Positions 42,401 to 53,803 of a stretch of DNA of 64,000 bases are shown here, piece after piece; positions within the stretch are counted from its first letter, which is position 1; every line of letters begins with the position of its first letter. The notes below the pieces were generated by a model, which was not told where the DNA came from, searched no databases, and worked only from the letters and a program-made list of their open reading frames with translations. The translations under genes and the position numbers were made by a program. The stretch is from Lingula anatina. Taxonomy: Eukaryota > Brachiopoda > Lingulata > Lingulida > Lingulidae. The stretch lies in contig NW_019773959.1 in assembly GCF_001039355.2 (NCBI RefSeq), positions 138,756 to 202,755 of the forward strand, read 5' to 3'.

Positions 42401-45400
42401 CACAGACAAAAAAGGAAGCTGTTAAATTGAAGCATGTGTGCGGAGTTCATTTTTAAGAGGATGTGGTGGCAGTTTGTTTTTGTGCTACATTCCCTGTTTT
42501 CCTCCCACTGGTTCTCTATGCCATAGGTTGGCTTTTGTGGCCTTTGAAACAATGGTGACAGTTTCTTGCTCTCCAACACATGGCATGGAAGAGATGGGAC
42601 TATTTACTCAATAAACTGTACATAAAACATGTTATTCTGAAATACTTCATTATAGTCAAATACTCCACTCAAGCAGGGATTATGTATAATTAGGACCAGG
42701 AAAAATAGATTTCAGTGCCAGCCAATTAGGCAAATGTCAGATTATCACCCTGATTATCACCCATAAAAATTCATACAGTACTAAGAAATGAGATATATAT
42801 ATATATATATCAGACTAAGTGACATTGATTTGGCTGTTAATTAAATGGAATTTGTCTTTGTTTGAATATTTTACTTCCACAAGTCCAGGTTTTAAGATTC
42901 ATGATGGCTAGATCATATGAATTTTCCACAAGTATAAACTTGGGCTATGTATTGATAAACATGCATTGACATTTGTTTCAGATTTATAACCTGTTGCTTG
43001 CTCTAATTTTAGAAATGAGATGTTTGCATGGTGTGATGCCCTGAACTTGAAGCTACGTGAACTACACTTGATTGGGGTAAGATAGGAACTGATCACACTA
43101 AGTTTTTAACAAGATGTAATATTTCATACAAAGAATTATTGTTTTCATCAATTTTTTTTTTATGTTTGCTATTTTTTATAATGGGTTAAAGATTCAAAGG
43201 GTTCCAAGTGTAAAAAGCTTCATGGTGATTTCAATCATGTTTTCTTTTTTATGCAGCGCAAAGAAAATGACTACATGGCGATTCCCAGAAACCTTCCCAG
43301 ACCCCAACCAGAAAATTCTCAGTCCACTGAGCCACCAGCTTCAGCTGCTGCTAATAATGTTGCTCCAAGGCGACCCCCACCCCCTCTGCCTCAGGAAGCT
43401 GAAGTGCCACCCAGAAGTCCATCACCCCTGGACGCTGACTTCAATCCCAGAGGTCAATCTCCCTTGCGTACAGATGACAACCAGTCCCAATTAACACCAC
43501 AGCTAGGAGAAAGTAGAAATGGCAGAACTGGAGATGTGGAAGATGTGATTGACAGCATTATTAGAGAACATGAGATGCAGAAACAGGGGAGGAATTCCGT
43601 CGCTGATCATAATTCCCATGGAACAAGTAGTGTTTTTGCTTCACTTGAAGAAGAAGAAGATACAGATTCTGATTATGAAGACAATTTGTTACTTGAAGAG
43701 GAAACCAATCATTTGATGGCACAAAATTATGGTGATGAGTTACAGACCCAACAGCATCCTAGTACAGATCAATCATGTACCCCAGAAGCTGAGACTCCAG
43801 CTGTAAACCAGGTCTCTGCAGCAAAAATTTCAAAGGCAATACCACATCCAAGACATGCCTCTAGCATGGAGAACTCTGTTTCTGCAGACCAGGTCACAGA
43901 TGGATCTAATTCAGTCACAAGTGGGTCATCTCGGGACACAAATGTCAGTAGCTTTTCAGGTGCTGTAGCTCCAGCTCGCAGCTATCATGAAAGCAATGGT
44001 GCCAACACTTATGAGGCCTTATGGGAGGTGCCACTTCCAGTTCATTCTATGAAGACTTCAGTCAGTGCACCAGACTCGGCATTTTCCGATCAACCTGATG
44101 TCATTCCTCCGATACCAAGACGTCGGACCAAAATTCCATCACAGTCCCATCCCCCTCCCCCAGTTCCTCCATCTTCCTTTCAGAGATCTGCTTCCTGTCC
44201 TGGTCCTCCTGATACTTATACCTGTATGGCATCTCCAGACAGACAGACAAGTGGCTTTGAGCAAACAGCAGGAAACAACTTGCAGAATTCTCCTAACATT
44301 GCAGATGAAGTTGATATGAGGTTAGCTCGTAAATTGAGAGAACTTGAAGGTCCAGAAGTAAACTATGGACCAGGTGGACCACCCCCTCTAGAGGAGGCAC
44401 CACCCCCTTACACCCCTCCTCGTTCGGCTTACATGCCAGGCATGATCCCTGTGCGGACTGCTGGCCAGTCCCCAACAGGTGGAGCCACCTCCCCCCTGTC
44501 ACCTCACAGCTTGGGTTCCCCTAGCAGCAGAATGCCTCCTCTGGCCTCTTCTATTTCTGAAAATGCACCCCCTCCTCTTCCTGCTCGCACCCACTCTCAG
44601 GTATCACGACGATCTGTTCCATCTCCAGAGGGGCCAGGCCCTCTTCCGCCACGGAGACTGCATAGAGGAATTTCCCTGAAGGAGAGCCAGGTTCAAATAC
44701 TGAAGAATGAGATGGCCATGCAGGGTGTCTCCATCGCCCTAAGGAAATCTGACTGCTTGGGCAGCATTGCACTAGTGGATTGCTTTGGGACTGTTTGGTA
44801 AGTGCTATCTGTCAGCCAATAAGTATCTTTGTAAATTGGCTTCTAACTGTATCACTATGCAAGAAGATTTAATGAATGAAGCTTGCCATGATTAAGGGTG
44901 GTCATTCAACATAGCAGATCAGTAAAAAAAAGTTTTCATTTATATCACTCTGAGGAATCCTGAAACTGGAAATAAACACCAGGTTGAATAAACACCATGA
45001 TTTAAGTATGATATTTTTAGAATAGAGAGTAACCAGTCCAGTGGTACATACCCTAGGTTCTAGATTCCGGTATTGTCAGCTCGATCTTGATTTCATATAT
45101 AACCCATATCAACAATACTACTAAAAGCGACTCCATCACAAGGTATATTTAACAAGCTTGCTTTTACGTTGCTCTGACACTCAGGGTAGTGTTACACTGA
45201 AATGTGGTATTTTAGGGTGGCAGGTTGGAACATGAGGGACCGGCCTTCTCTTCACAATGCCTTCCACATAGGAGATAACATCCTCTCTATCAATGACCAA
45301 GTAATTCACTCTGCTCAAGCGGCACAAAAGGCAATCAAACATTGTGATGATTATTACAAAGTGAACTTTTTGATCAGACGATTACCCCATGGACGTGTGT

Positions 45401-45944
45401 TTGCTATCCGTAGATCAGCTGAAGGAGAAAGTTTGGGGATCAAGAGAGAAGGAGGGACAGCTGAGGTAATTGGGTTCAAAGTTTTGATTAGATTCAAAGG
45501 TGATCACGGCCAGCTTCTTCATTTTCAAATTTCCTTACATGCTCACTTGTCATATCTGAACTGAAGTGACATTTGATTGAAGTTTACCACCCCCATAATT
45601 GGTCCTTTAGCATGTTACATGTCCTTCTAAGGAACAAGGAAACCTAAATAACTTAGTGAGCATTTGTGATTGCTGCAGTTAACTATGCCATTGGTTCAAT
45701 TTATTTTCAAAGGAAAATTTTGTAATCTGCAAAACTGTTTGCATGTTATGTTTTTTATCCAGATTGTACGCGTTGACCAAGATGGTCTGGCAGCTCAGCA
45801 TGGGCTTCCAGCAATGGCAAAAAGTATAGATGGCACCACTTTATGCAACTGGAGTCTTACAGAGATCAACAATAGGCCTCTCAATCTTTTCTTCAAAGAC
45901 AATGAAGTAAGTTTGATGATATTTGCTTTTCCTCAACAGGCATG

Positions 45945-45989
<45 letters not shown>

Positions 45990-46331
45990 TTCCATTGAAG
46001 TCCGTGTTTTTTTATGTCCTTATAATATTATCTGCTTGTGAAAAAATTGCTCGAAGGTTAGTTCTTAATCTTTTTTATGTTGCATGTATATTTGTTTTAC
46101 ACAATTTTTTACACCTTGTGATTTGTTAGTGTATTAGTTAATTCATCTTTTTTATTTAAATTGCAGTTAATTAGGAAGTTCAAAGTATTTTATTTTACAT
46201 TTCAGATTGAACACCGCCTGAATGCTGTTGGAAAGGATATATCCTTGCTAGTTCAACCATATGACTTCATAAAAGCACTGAAAAAAGCTCTGAAGTCCCT
46301 GAAGAACTATAAAGATTACATTGTCCAGTGA
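39433..46331 (+). CDS. PH - proline-rich - double PDZ scaffold protein
   Basis: Predicted cytoplasmic or membrane-associated adaptor. Seven exons join in frame: 39433-39537, 41922-42142, 43013-43076, 43257-44797, 45216-45465, 45763-45906, 46206-46331; 816 residues, stop TGA. Residues about 15-128 form a PH domain (KQGYLRKAP at its start, KKWVVFGVL, LEYFDTQ, ending EMFAWCDALNLKL). NDYMAIP at 135 is a possible phospho-tyrosine site. The large exon encodes a long disordered Ser/Pro/Glu-rich region with SH3-type RRPPPPLP (about 167) and PPIPRRRTKIP (about 414) and a WW-type PPPY (about 513). Two PDZ-like domains follow: about 612-700 (IGDNILSINDQVIHS) and about 700-795 (SLGIKREGG, DGLAAQHGLP). 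The C-terminus is a Lys-rich helix. I recognise the domains, not the orthologue; mouse Pdzph1 pairs the same domains but relation is untested. A 5' exon ends upstream (acceptor before 39400). Confidence 0.9.
39543..40124. mobile_element. TIR element directly after a splice donor
   Basis: The left end agagagtttccgttgccggt and right end actgcaccggaaactctct form an imperfect inverted repeat of about 40 bp (continuing to ctggctagat / aatctagcag). Flanks share aat. It starts 5 bp after coding exon 1 of the PH-PDZ gene. About 580 bp. Its internal ORF (39787-40074, minus) shows no known domain. It is richer in CpG than the adjoining intron. Confidence 0.75.
41485..41745. mobile_element. MITE, 'agatcgatc' family, copy 3 (longer variant)
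   Basis: Ends taagactgggttcacatgcc and ctctgggaatggtctctta are related inverted repeats, followed inside by agatcgatcc and its inverted partner ggatcgatcc. The middle contains agttaattactcccta and caatttagtgagaatctcc shared with the other copies, plus an extra stretch ending gcttggcctcctg. It is in intron 1 of the PH-PDZ gene. Confidence 0.65.
42790..42811. repeat. (AT)n microsatellite
   Basis: Short at repeat in intron 2 of the PH-PDZ gene. Confidence 0.85.
45055..45188. mobile_element. short MITE form of the CCCTAGG element
   Basis: Shares both ends with the element at 21784-22545 (ccctaggttctagattccgg at the left, ctctgacactcaggg at the right) but lacks its interior. Flanked by TA on each side. 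It sits in intron 4 of the PH-PDZ gene, ending only about 28 bp before the exon at 45216. Confidence 0.85.
45949..45986. repeat. (CA)n microsatellite
   Basis: Uninterrupted ca repeat about 40 bp past the donor of exon 6 of the PH-PDZ gene. Confidence 0.95.
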
Positions 46332-47154
46332 TAATTTTTATCAACTAGATAAGTCTTAAAGTGAAACAAGGGTAACACCATGTAAATGAAAGTGAAAAGA
46401 GAAAGCTTCCAAGTACAATACTAAATTGAAAACAAAGTAGATACTTAGATCCGTTGGTCTAAACTCTGCTGTCAGAGAATACTGCTTAAGTATTCTCACA
46501 TTGTTAATTTTATTTTTTCCTTGTTCTTTGAAACACAAAGGGTGAGGCCGTCTACAAAAGGTCTACAAAAGGTAATATGTGATATCTTTCTCAATGCACA
46601 ATATAATTATTAAAATGTATTCAGTGTAATAGCATTTTTGATTTTCAGCTTCAGTTAATTATTAAAGCAAAGTATCGGCTTTATTTTTTTTATCAATTGC
46701 TGCAAATCTGACACAGAATATTAATGCCTGCTTTTTGGCATTCATGGTTATTTTAAGGTGTTTTGGGGTTTATAGTTTTCAAGCACAGCCTTTGGGCCTG
46801 TCATACCTAACACAGCATGAAATAAGATTATTGAAAGTGAAGTCATTTCATTATGAATATATATATAGAATGCATAACAAAACTGCCTCCCTTGCAGCAG
46901 ATATGTGAGATATGTGATTTGCTCCTGACATGAACATTTGTTTAGTTTGGTAGAAAAATATTTTAAACTTTTTTCCCATTTTTATACACTGATATCCCAA
47001 ATATATTTTCTCAATCTGAAGTATTTATAACAAATATATTTTTGAAACTTGCAGCTTTCTGTAAATTTCCATCTTTTTGGTGTAGAGTCCCAGCACACTG
47101 TCGAGTATAGGAACACAAGTCGAGTTAGTATGCACGTATGCACATGTACACGCA

Positions 47155-47211
<57 letters not shown>

Positions 47212-47670
47212 GTATCATTCCAAAGTGTAGCAGTGAACCCAGAACTTTGTAGATTTATACAACACGCTGCCCATGTGTAATTGCCAAATGTCTTAAAATT
47301 ATTTATAAACATAGATAAATGAACAAAGGTATATTAACTGTGTATATAATTTTGATGAGAAATGAAACTACTGAACAAAGCAACCCTGCTTCAACTTTGT
47401 TAAGTTGCCAGCTACAGCTAGATGCTCATGTGCTTGTGATAAATAAAATGCATGTAAACTGGTGTAGGGTCATTGCTTATCAGATATGTTGCGTTATTGT
47501 TTTATATATTGAATTATTTCAGAATGTTATTTGGAGAATTGTAAAGACAACTGTTATAGATATTGTGCAATGAATTTTTCAAAAACAATGAATAGTTTTG
47601 AGCCAAAGGTAGATGCAAATGATACATGATTTTTTCCAGTGGTTTTGTGCAGTGCAGTCTTATGATAGAT
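46332..47670 (+). other. 3' region of the PH-PDZ gene
   Basis: AT-rich, no coding region. A candidate aataaa is at about 47445. Holds the (CA)n tract listed separately. Confidence 0.4.
47158..47209. repeat. (CA)n microsatellite
   Basis: About 26 ca units. Confidence 0.95.
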
Positions 47671-47671
47671 A

Positions 47672-50600
47672 TTTGATCACAAAATAACTGAAATTGGTCT
47701 TTCTACATGACATGAAGGGTTCTAAATGGTTTATTGTTATTATGATTAGCATTATTTATTAGCATTTTATTAGCATTTTGTTGTATGCTTTAATGCCTGT
47801 CTCATGAATGCACTGATATAAAAAGGTTCTTCCATTTTTTATACAAGTTATGAAAAATATAATTTAGGTAAAAACCAAGCATTGGATAACATATTTCCTG
47901 GAGTCCTCATTGTACTTGATATAATTTATTTGCATTATCCCTAAGCTTAGAGCACTGGATTATTTTATGACCTCATGCAGATGTATGCATGCTTATGGCT
48001 GTAAAGATAAAAGAAAAATTGAAATAAAAGGTATAACATGCTTTATATTATGTTAAGTCATACAAGTCTAGGAGACATAATGTTAACCAGAAGGTTACAC
48101 CACAACATCCTGATCTCTCACAGGGCAGCTGCCATGGTTTGGTTTGTTCCTCTCCTTTTTTGTGATTAAATGGTATCTCAAAGATCCCCTCTTCTTATCC
48201 AGTTCCACTAACATTTTTGAAAGCCCCTTAAATATTGAATGTGAAATTAATAGTTCAATACCCAGCGCCTGTTCCCCAGGTGCAGACTGGCTTGCAGTGA
48301 AAATGTCAGTACTCAATCTTATGCAATAAATCATCAACTTTGAGCTGCTGCGTGGAACATTTTTGTATGAAACTAACGTCCATGTTATTAAGGGGTGTAC
48401 TCTTACTTATTTCTACCCCAAATATTTTCATTAGGCTCGATCACTTACCCCCTCCCAATCCTGCACCAGCCATCCCTGGTTATTTTGAGGGTCTTTAACA
48501 GCCAGCTGAGAGATATTGTTTAAAATATTCGATTTATGTGATTACATGCATGATTAGTCTTTGAAAGATTACTGATTAGTCTTTTAAAGGTGAAAGCATT
48601 ATGGCTTTGAAGTGCTGGCCACCAACCTTTTCACTACAGTCAGCTGTACAGTGCAGTAATTAGAATTTGTTGTGGGAAAACAAATATAATTATTGCATAA
48701 TACTCTTGAGATTGGGTTCTTCGTTTTTTTTTTTAGATTAATATTTTACTTCTCAGTTAAATTTAACGCGGCAAATATGTTACATTGCCGTTCTTGCAAC
48801 AAATTGCTCGTCAACGTCAATGAGTATTTTTTTTAGATTAATATTTTACTTCTCAGTTAAATTTAACGCGGCAAATATGTTACATTGCCGTTCTTGCAAC
48901 AAATTGCTCGTCAACGTCAATGAGTATGTCATTAGCATTTCATTAAGTGGGCAGAGGTCGCCGAAATCTCTTCTGTTATACAATACATGTGTGTCTGAGT
49001 ATGATACTGGGACATAAAGGCTGTAAGGCCATGCAGATAACTGAAACTGGGGCTGCACCCCCCCCCCCTCCCACAACAGTCCCCAACAGTCTGTGCACTA
49101 AGAGCGTGCTCGAAACATTCAGATTATGATATTCACTTGAAAACATAAAAATGGACTTGACAACACAATCTGCCGTAGGAACAACTGAACGTCATTTGAC
49201 AGATTTGTCATGTATTTCAGATAAATACCAACAGAGGTTTGACACTCTGTGCAATAATATAGGTTTATTGCTTAAAAATGAGAAACCTGGACCAAGGAAT
49301 TAGATATAATTCCTTGCCTGGACATCCATAAAACTGCGCCATATGGTGCAAATGGTGTCACAACATTCCAAGAAACCAATAATTTACAAATAATTTGTTT
49401 ACGTTAATGTTCCCAATGGTGCGGGTAGACCTACTATTATGAAATCGATATTCTGCAAAGGGCCAGGCAACACCTATTACGAGAAAAGAGACGAGCATGC
49501 ATCATCGTCCTCCCTCGGGCTTTCCTTCTGATCTCCTTTTCACGTTTGTACTTTCCATTTTCAGTGCATTTTCACATTAGTCTGTTTTGGAAATTTTTTC
49601 AGGAAGCTTTTGTTTTGTGATTTGTCTAACCGTTATTGTGCATGTAGGGTTTACTCGCTCGTGTGTAAAACGACATCAGTGCGTCGAGGGAGGGAGGGTA
49701 GATAAATACCTAACCTATGTTAAAACATACGATCCTACGACACACTCTGGACAGTGACAAATAATTGTGAATCGCCGTACGACATATGCATATATTTCAT
49801 TCCTACATATGTAAAACCATTTTAAAGTCGTTCCATCACATTATTGCCAAGCGTAAAGAAGGGTGTGGTTCCAGTTCAAGCGTTTGATAGCTGTAGTAGA
49901 TGGGATATGATCGCGCATTTGCATTTTCTCTGACATAGGCGGGGTGCAGTCTTCTCAACTGTGCGTCTTTTGTTTTTAATGCACGCGGCCGTGAGGTTAA
50001 CCAATCAGAGTTGTTCCTTTGTGAACTGGGTGGCCTCGTCTACCATATTTGGCGCAATCATCAGCAGTCAGCGCTTGAAGCCGGCATTCGAAGATCTCAG
50101 GCACAGCGGTTCAGTTGTAGAGACAGAGACAGTCCAATAGACAACAAGATGAAGCTTTGGATCGTAGCTTTGGTGTGTATGGGTCTGCTGTACGTTGCCT
50201 ATGGACAGGAAAGCACGGCTGAGCCATCAGCAGAACCAGAAACCACAGCAGAACGTGAGTCTGTCTTTTTTTAATCTCTCGTAGATACATGTATGTTTTT
50301 ATTCCAATTTCAAACTCATCGCCCACATCTGTCTACTCGAGAAAACTGAATCTCTCAAAGCAACGCCTTCATATATTGAACTAATTTCCTGTCTGAACCC
50401 TTTCAAGTGAAATCTTAGCAGCCGGCGTTGCAGATATGTCATTCTTGAAGGTGATATATTTTCATCAGCAAAAAAATGTGAAAAAAGTCTTCCTAACTGC
50501 AAACGAAACAATGACTTTAGAAGCTTACCTCGGTGCAAGAAAATGCCACATCTGGCAACCCTGATTTATGTCCAGCATCATAAGTGCAGATGGCTGGAGG

Positions 50601-50808
50601 GGAGAATATTGCCTTCTAGCGTTGTTTTGGTAGCTGACATCGAGAGAGTGGATATAGCACCCCGAGTTCAAATGAAATTGATTTTATTAGTTTTTCGTGA
50701 AAACAAACAATACTGGGCTCACTACCTCTCCAAAGCATGGTGGTTCGCTTCTATAAGTTATATTACAAATTGAGCTTTATACAGAACGGAGAGGCCGACA
50801 GACGCTTG
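47672..50808. repeat. large direct duplication, copy A (small secreted protein 5' end)
   Basis: Starts at tttgatcacaaaataact and ends gaggccgacagacgc just before the 'n' at 50809. The same block recurs from about 50817 to 53803. Differences are scattered bases, small indels, and a 100-bp tandem duplication (48728-48827 and 48828-48927) present only in this copy. It carries the promoter region and first exon of the gene continued at 56949. Confidence 0.9.
50149..50254 (+). pseudogene. duplicate first coding exon of the small secreted protein
   Basis: Identical in coding sequence to 53144-53249: signal peptide exon MKLWIVALVCMGLLYVAYGQ followed by a Ser/Glu/Pro-rich stretch and the same cgtgag donor. 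It has no own downstream exons before copy B. If the duplication is real it could serve as an alternative first exon; the 'n' at 50809 makes a haplotype duplicate more likely. Confidence 0.8.
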
Positions 50809-50816
50809 NAAAGCTA

Positions 50817-53803
50817 TTTGATCACAAAATAACTAAAATTGGTCTTTCTACATGACATGAAGGGTTCTAAATGGTTTATTGTTATTATGATTAGCATTAT
50901 TTATTAGCATTTTATTAGCATTTTGTTGTATGCTTTAATGCCTGTCTCATGAATGCACTGATATAAAAAGGTTCTTCCATTTTTTATACAAGTTATGAAA
51001 AATATAATTTAGGTAAAAACCAAGCATTGGATAACATATTTCCTGGAGTCCTCATTGTACTTGATATAATTTATTTGCATTATCCCTAAGCTTAGAGCAC
51101 TGGATTATTTTATGACCTCATGCAGATGTATGCATGCTTATGGCTGTATAGATAAAAGAAAAATTGAAATAAAAGGTATAAGATGCTTTATATTATGTTA
51201 AGTCATACAAGTGTAGGAGACATAATGTTAACCAGAAGGTTACACCACAACATCCTGATCTCTCACAGGGCAGCTGCCATGGTTTGGTTTGTTCCTCTCC
51301 TTTTTTGTGATTAAATGGTATCTCAAAGATCCCCTCTTCTTATCCAGTTCCACTAACATTTTTGAAAGCCCCTTAAATATTGAATGTGAAATTAATAGTT
51401 CAATACCCAGCGCCTGTTCCCCAGGTGCAGACTGGCTTGCAGTGAAAATGTCAGTACTCAATCTTATGCAATAAATCATCAACTTTGAGCTGCTGGATGG
51501 AACATTTTTGTATGAAACTAACGTCTGTGTTATTAAGGGGTGTACTCTTACTTATTTCTACCCCAAATATTTTCATTAGGCTCGATCACTTACCCCCCTC
51601 CCAATCCTGCACCAGCCATCCCTGGTTATTTTGAGGGTCTTTAACAGCCAGCTGAGAGATATTGTTTAAAATATTCGATTTATGTGATTACATGCATGAT
51701 TAGTCTTTGAAAGATCACTGATTAGTCTTTTAAAGGTGAAAGCACAATGGCTTTGAAGTGCTGGCCACCAACCTTTTCACTACAGTCAGCTGTACAGTGC
51801 AGTAATTAGAATTTGTTGTGGGAAAACAAATATAATTATTGCATAATACTCTTGAGATTGGGTTCTTCGTTTTTTTTTTAGATTAATATTTTACTTCTCA
51901 GTTAAATTTAACGCGGCAAATATGTTACATTGCCGTTCTTGCAACAAATTGCTCGTCAACGTCAATGAGTATGTCATTAGCATTTCATTAAGTGGGCAGA
52001 GGTCGCCGAAATCTCTTCTATTATACAATACATGTGTGTCTGAGTATGATACTGGGACATAAAGGTTGTAAGGCCATGCAGATACCTGAAACATTCCAAC
52101 AGTCTGTGCATTCAGAGCGTGCTCGAAACATTCAGACTATGATATTCAATTGAAAACATAAAAATGGACTTGACAACACAATCTGCCGTAGGAACAACTG
52201 AACGTCATTTGACCGATTTGTCATGTACTTCAGATAAATACCAACAGAGGTTTGACACTCTGTGCAATAATATTGGTTTATTGCTTAAAAATGAGAAACC
52301 TGGGCCAAGGAATTAGATATAATTCCTTGCCTGGACATCCATAAAACTGCGCCATATGGTGCAAATGGTGTCACAACATTCCAAGAAACCAATAATTTAC
52401 AAATAATTTGTTTACGTTAATGTTCCCAATGGTGCGGGTAGACCTACTATTATGAAATCAATATTCTACAAAGGGCCAGGCAACACCTATTACGAGAAAA
52501 GAGACGAGTATGCATCATCGTCCTCCCTCGGGCTTTCCTTCTGATCTCCTTTTCACGTTTGCATTTTCACATTAGTCTGTTTTGGAAATTTTTTCAGGAA
52601 GCTTTTGTTTTGTGATTTGTCTAACCGTTATTGTGCATGTAGGGTTTACTCGCTCGTGTGTAAAACGACATCAGTGCGTCAAGGGAGGGAGGGTAGATAG
52701 ATACCTAACCTATGTTAAAACATACGATCCTACGACACACTCTGGACAGTGACAAATAATTGTGAATCGCCGTACGACATATGCATATATTTCATTCCTA
52801 CATATGTAAAGCCATTTTAAAGTCGTTCCATCACATTATTGCCAAGCGTAAAGAAGGGTGTGGTTCCAGTTCAAGCGTTTGATAGCTGTAGTAGATGGGA
52901 TATGATCGCGCATTTGCATTTTCTCTGACATAGGCGGGGTGCAGTCTTCTCAACTGTGCGTCTTTTGTTTTTAATGCACGCGGCCGTGAGGTTAACCAAT
53001 CAGAGTTGTTCCTTTGTGAACTGGGTGGCCTCGTCTACCATATTTGGCGCAATCATCAGCAGTCAGCGCTTGAAGCCGGCATTCGAAGATCTCAGGCACA
53101 CCGGTTCAGTTGTAGAGACAGAGACAGTCCAATAGACAACAAGATGAAGCTTTGGATCGTAGCTTTGGTGTGTATGGGTCTGCTGTACGTTGCCTATGGA
53201 CAGGAAAGCACGGCTGAGCCATCAGCAGAACCAGAAACCACAGCAGAACGTGAGTCTGTCTTTTTTTTAATCTCTCGTAGATACATGTATGTTTTTATTC
53301 CAATTTCAAACTCATCGCCCACATCTGTCTACTCGAGAAAACTGAATCTCTCAAAGCAACGCCTTCTAATATTGAACTAATTTCCTGTCTGAACCCTTTC
53401 AAGTGAAATCTTAGCAGCCGGCGTTGCAGATATGTCATTCTTGAAGGTGATATATTTTCATCAGCAAAAAAATGTGAAAAAAAGTCTTCCTAACTGCAAA
53501 CGAAACAATGACTTTGGAAGCTTACCTCGGTGCAAGAAAATGCCACATCTGGCAACCCTGATTTATGTCCAGCATCATAAGTGCAGATGGCTGGAGGGGA
53601 GAATATTGCCTTCTAGCGTTGTTTAGGTAGCTGACATCGAGAGAGTGGATATAGCATCCCGAGTTCAAATGAAATTAATTTTATTAGTTTTTCGTGAAAA
53701 CAAACAATACTGAGCTAAGTACCTCTCCAAAGCATGGTGGTTCGCCTCTATAAGTTATATTACAAATTGAGCTTTATACAGAACGGAGAGGCCGACAGAC
53801 GCC
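50817..53803. repeat. large direct duplication, copy B (small secreted protein 5' end)
   Basis: Counterpart of 47672-50808, continuous on the right with the intron leading to the second coding exon. Taken as the native copy. Confidence 0.9.

Noticed and set aside
44065..44772. Overlapping ORFs on both strands of the large PH-PDZ exon
   Set aside because: They are shadows in other frames of the proline-rich coding exon, which reads through 513 codons in the main frame.
46982..47312. ORFs rich in alternating Val-Cys or Thr-His
   Set aside because: They are translations of the (CA)n/(GT)n microsatellite on both strands. The same holds for ORFs near 45923-46129 and 59875-60340.
48095..48337. 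80-codon minus-strand ORF seen unchanged in two places (also 51240-51482)
   Set aside because: The repetition comes from the block duplication, which is probably allelic, so it is not evidence of selection. No domain or splice context. It remains unexplained rather than excluded.
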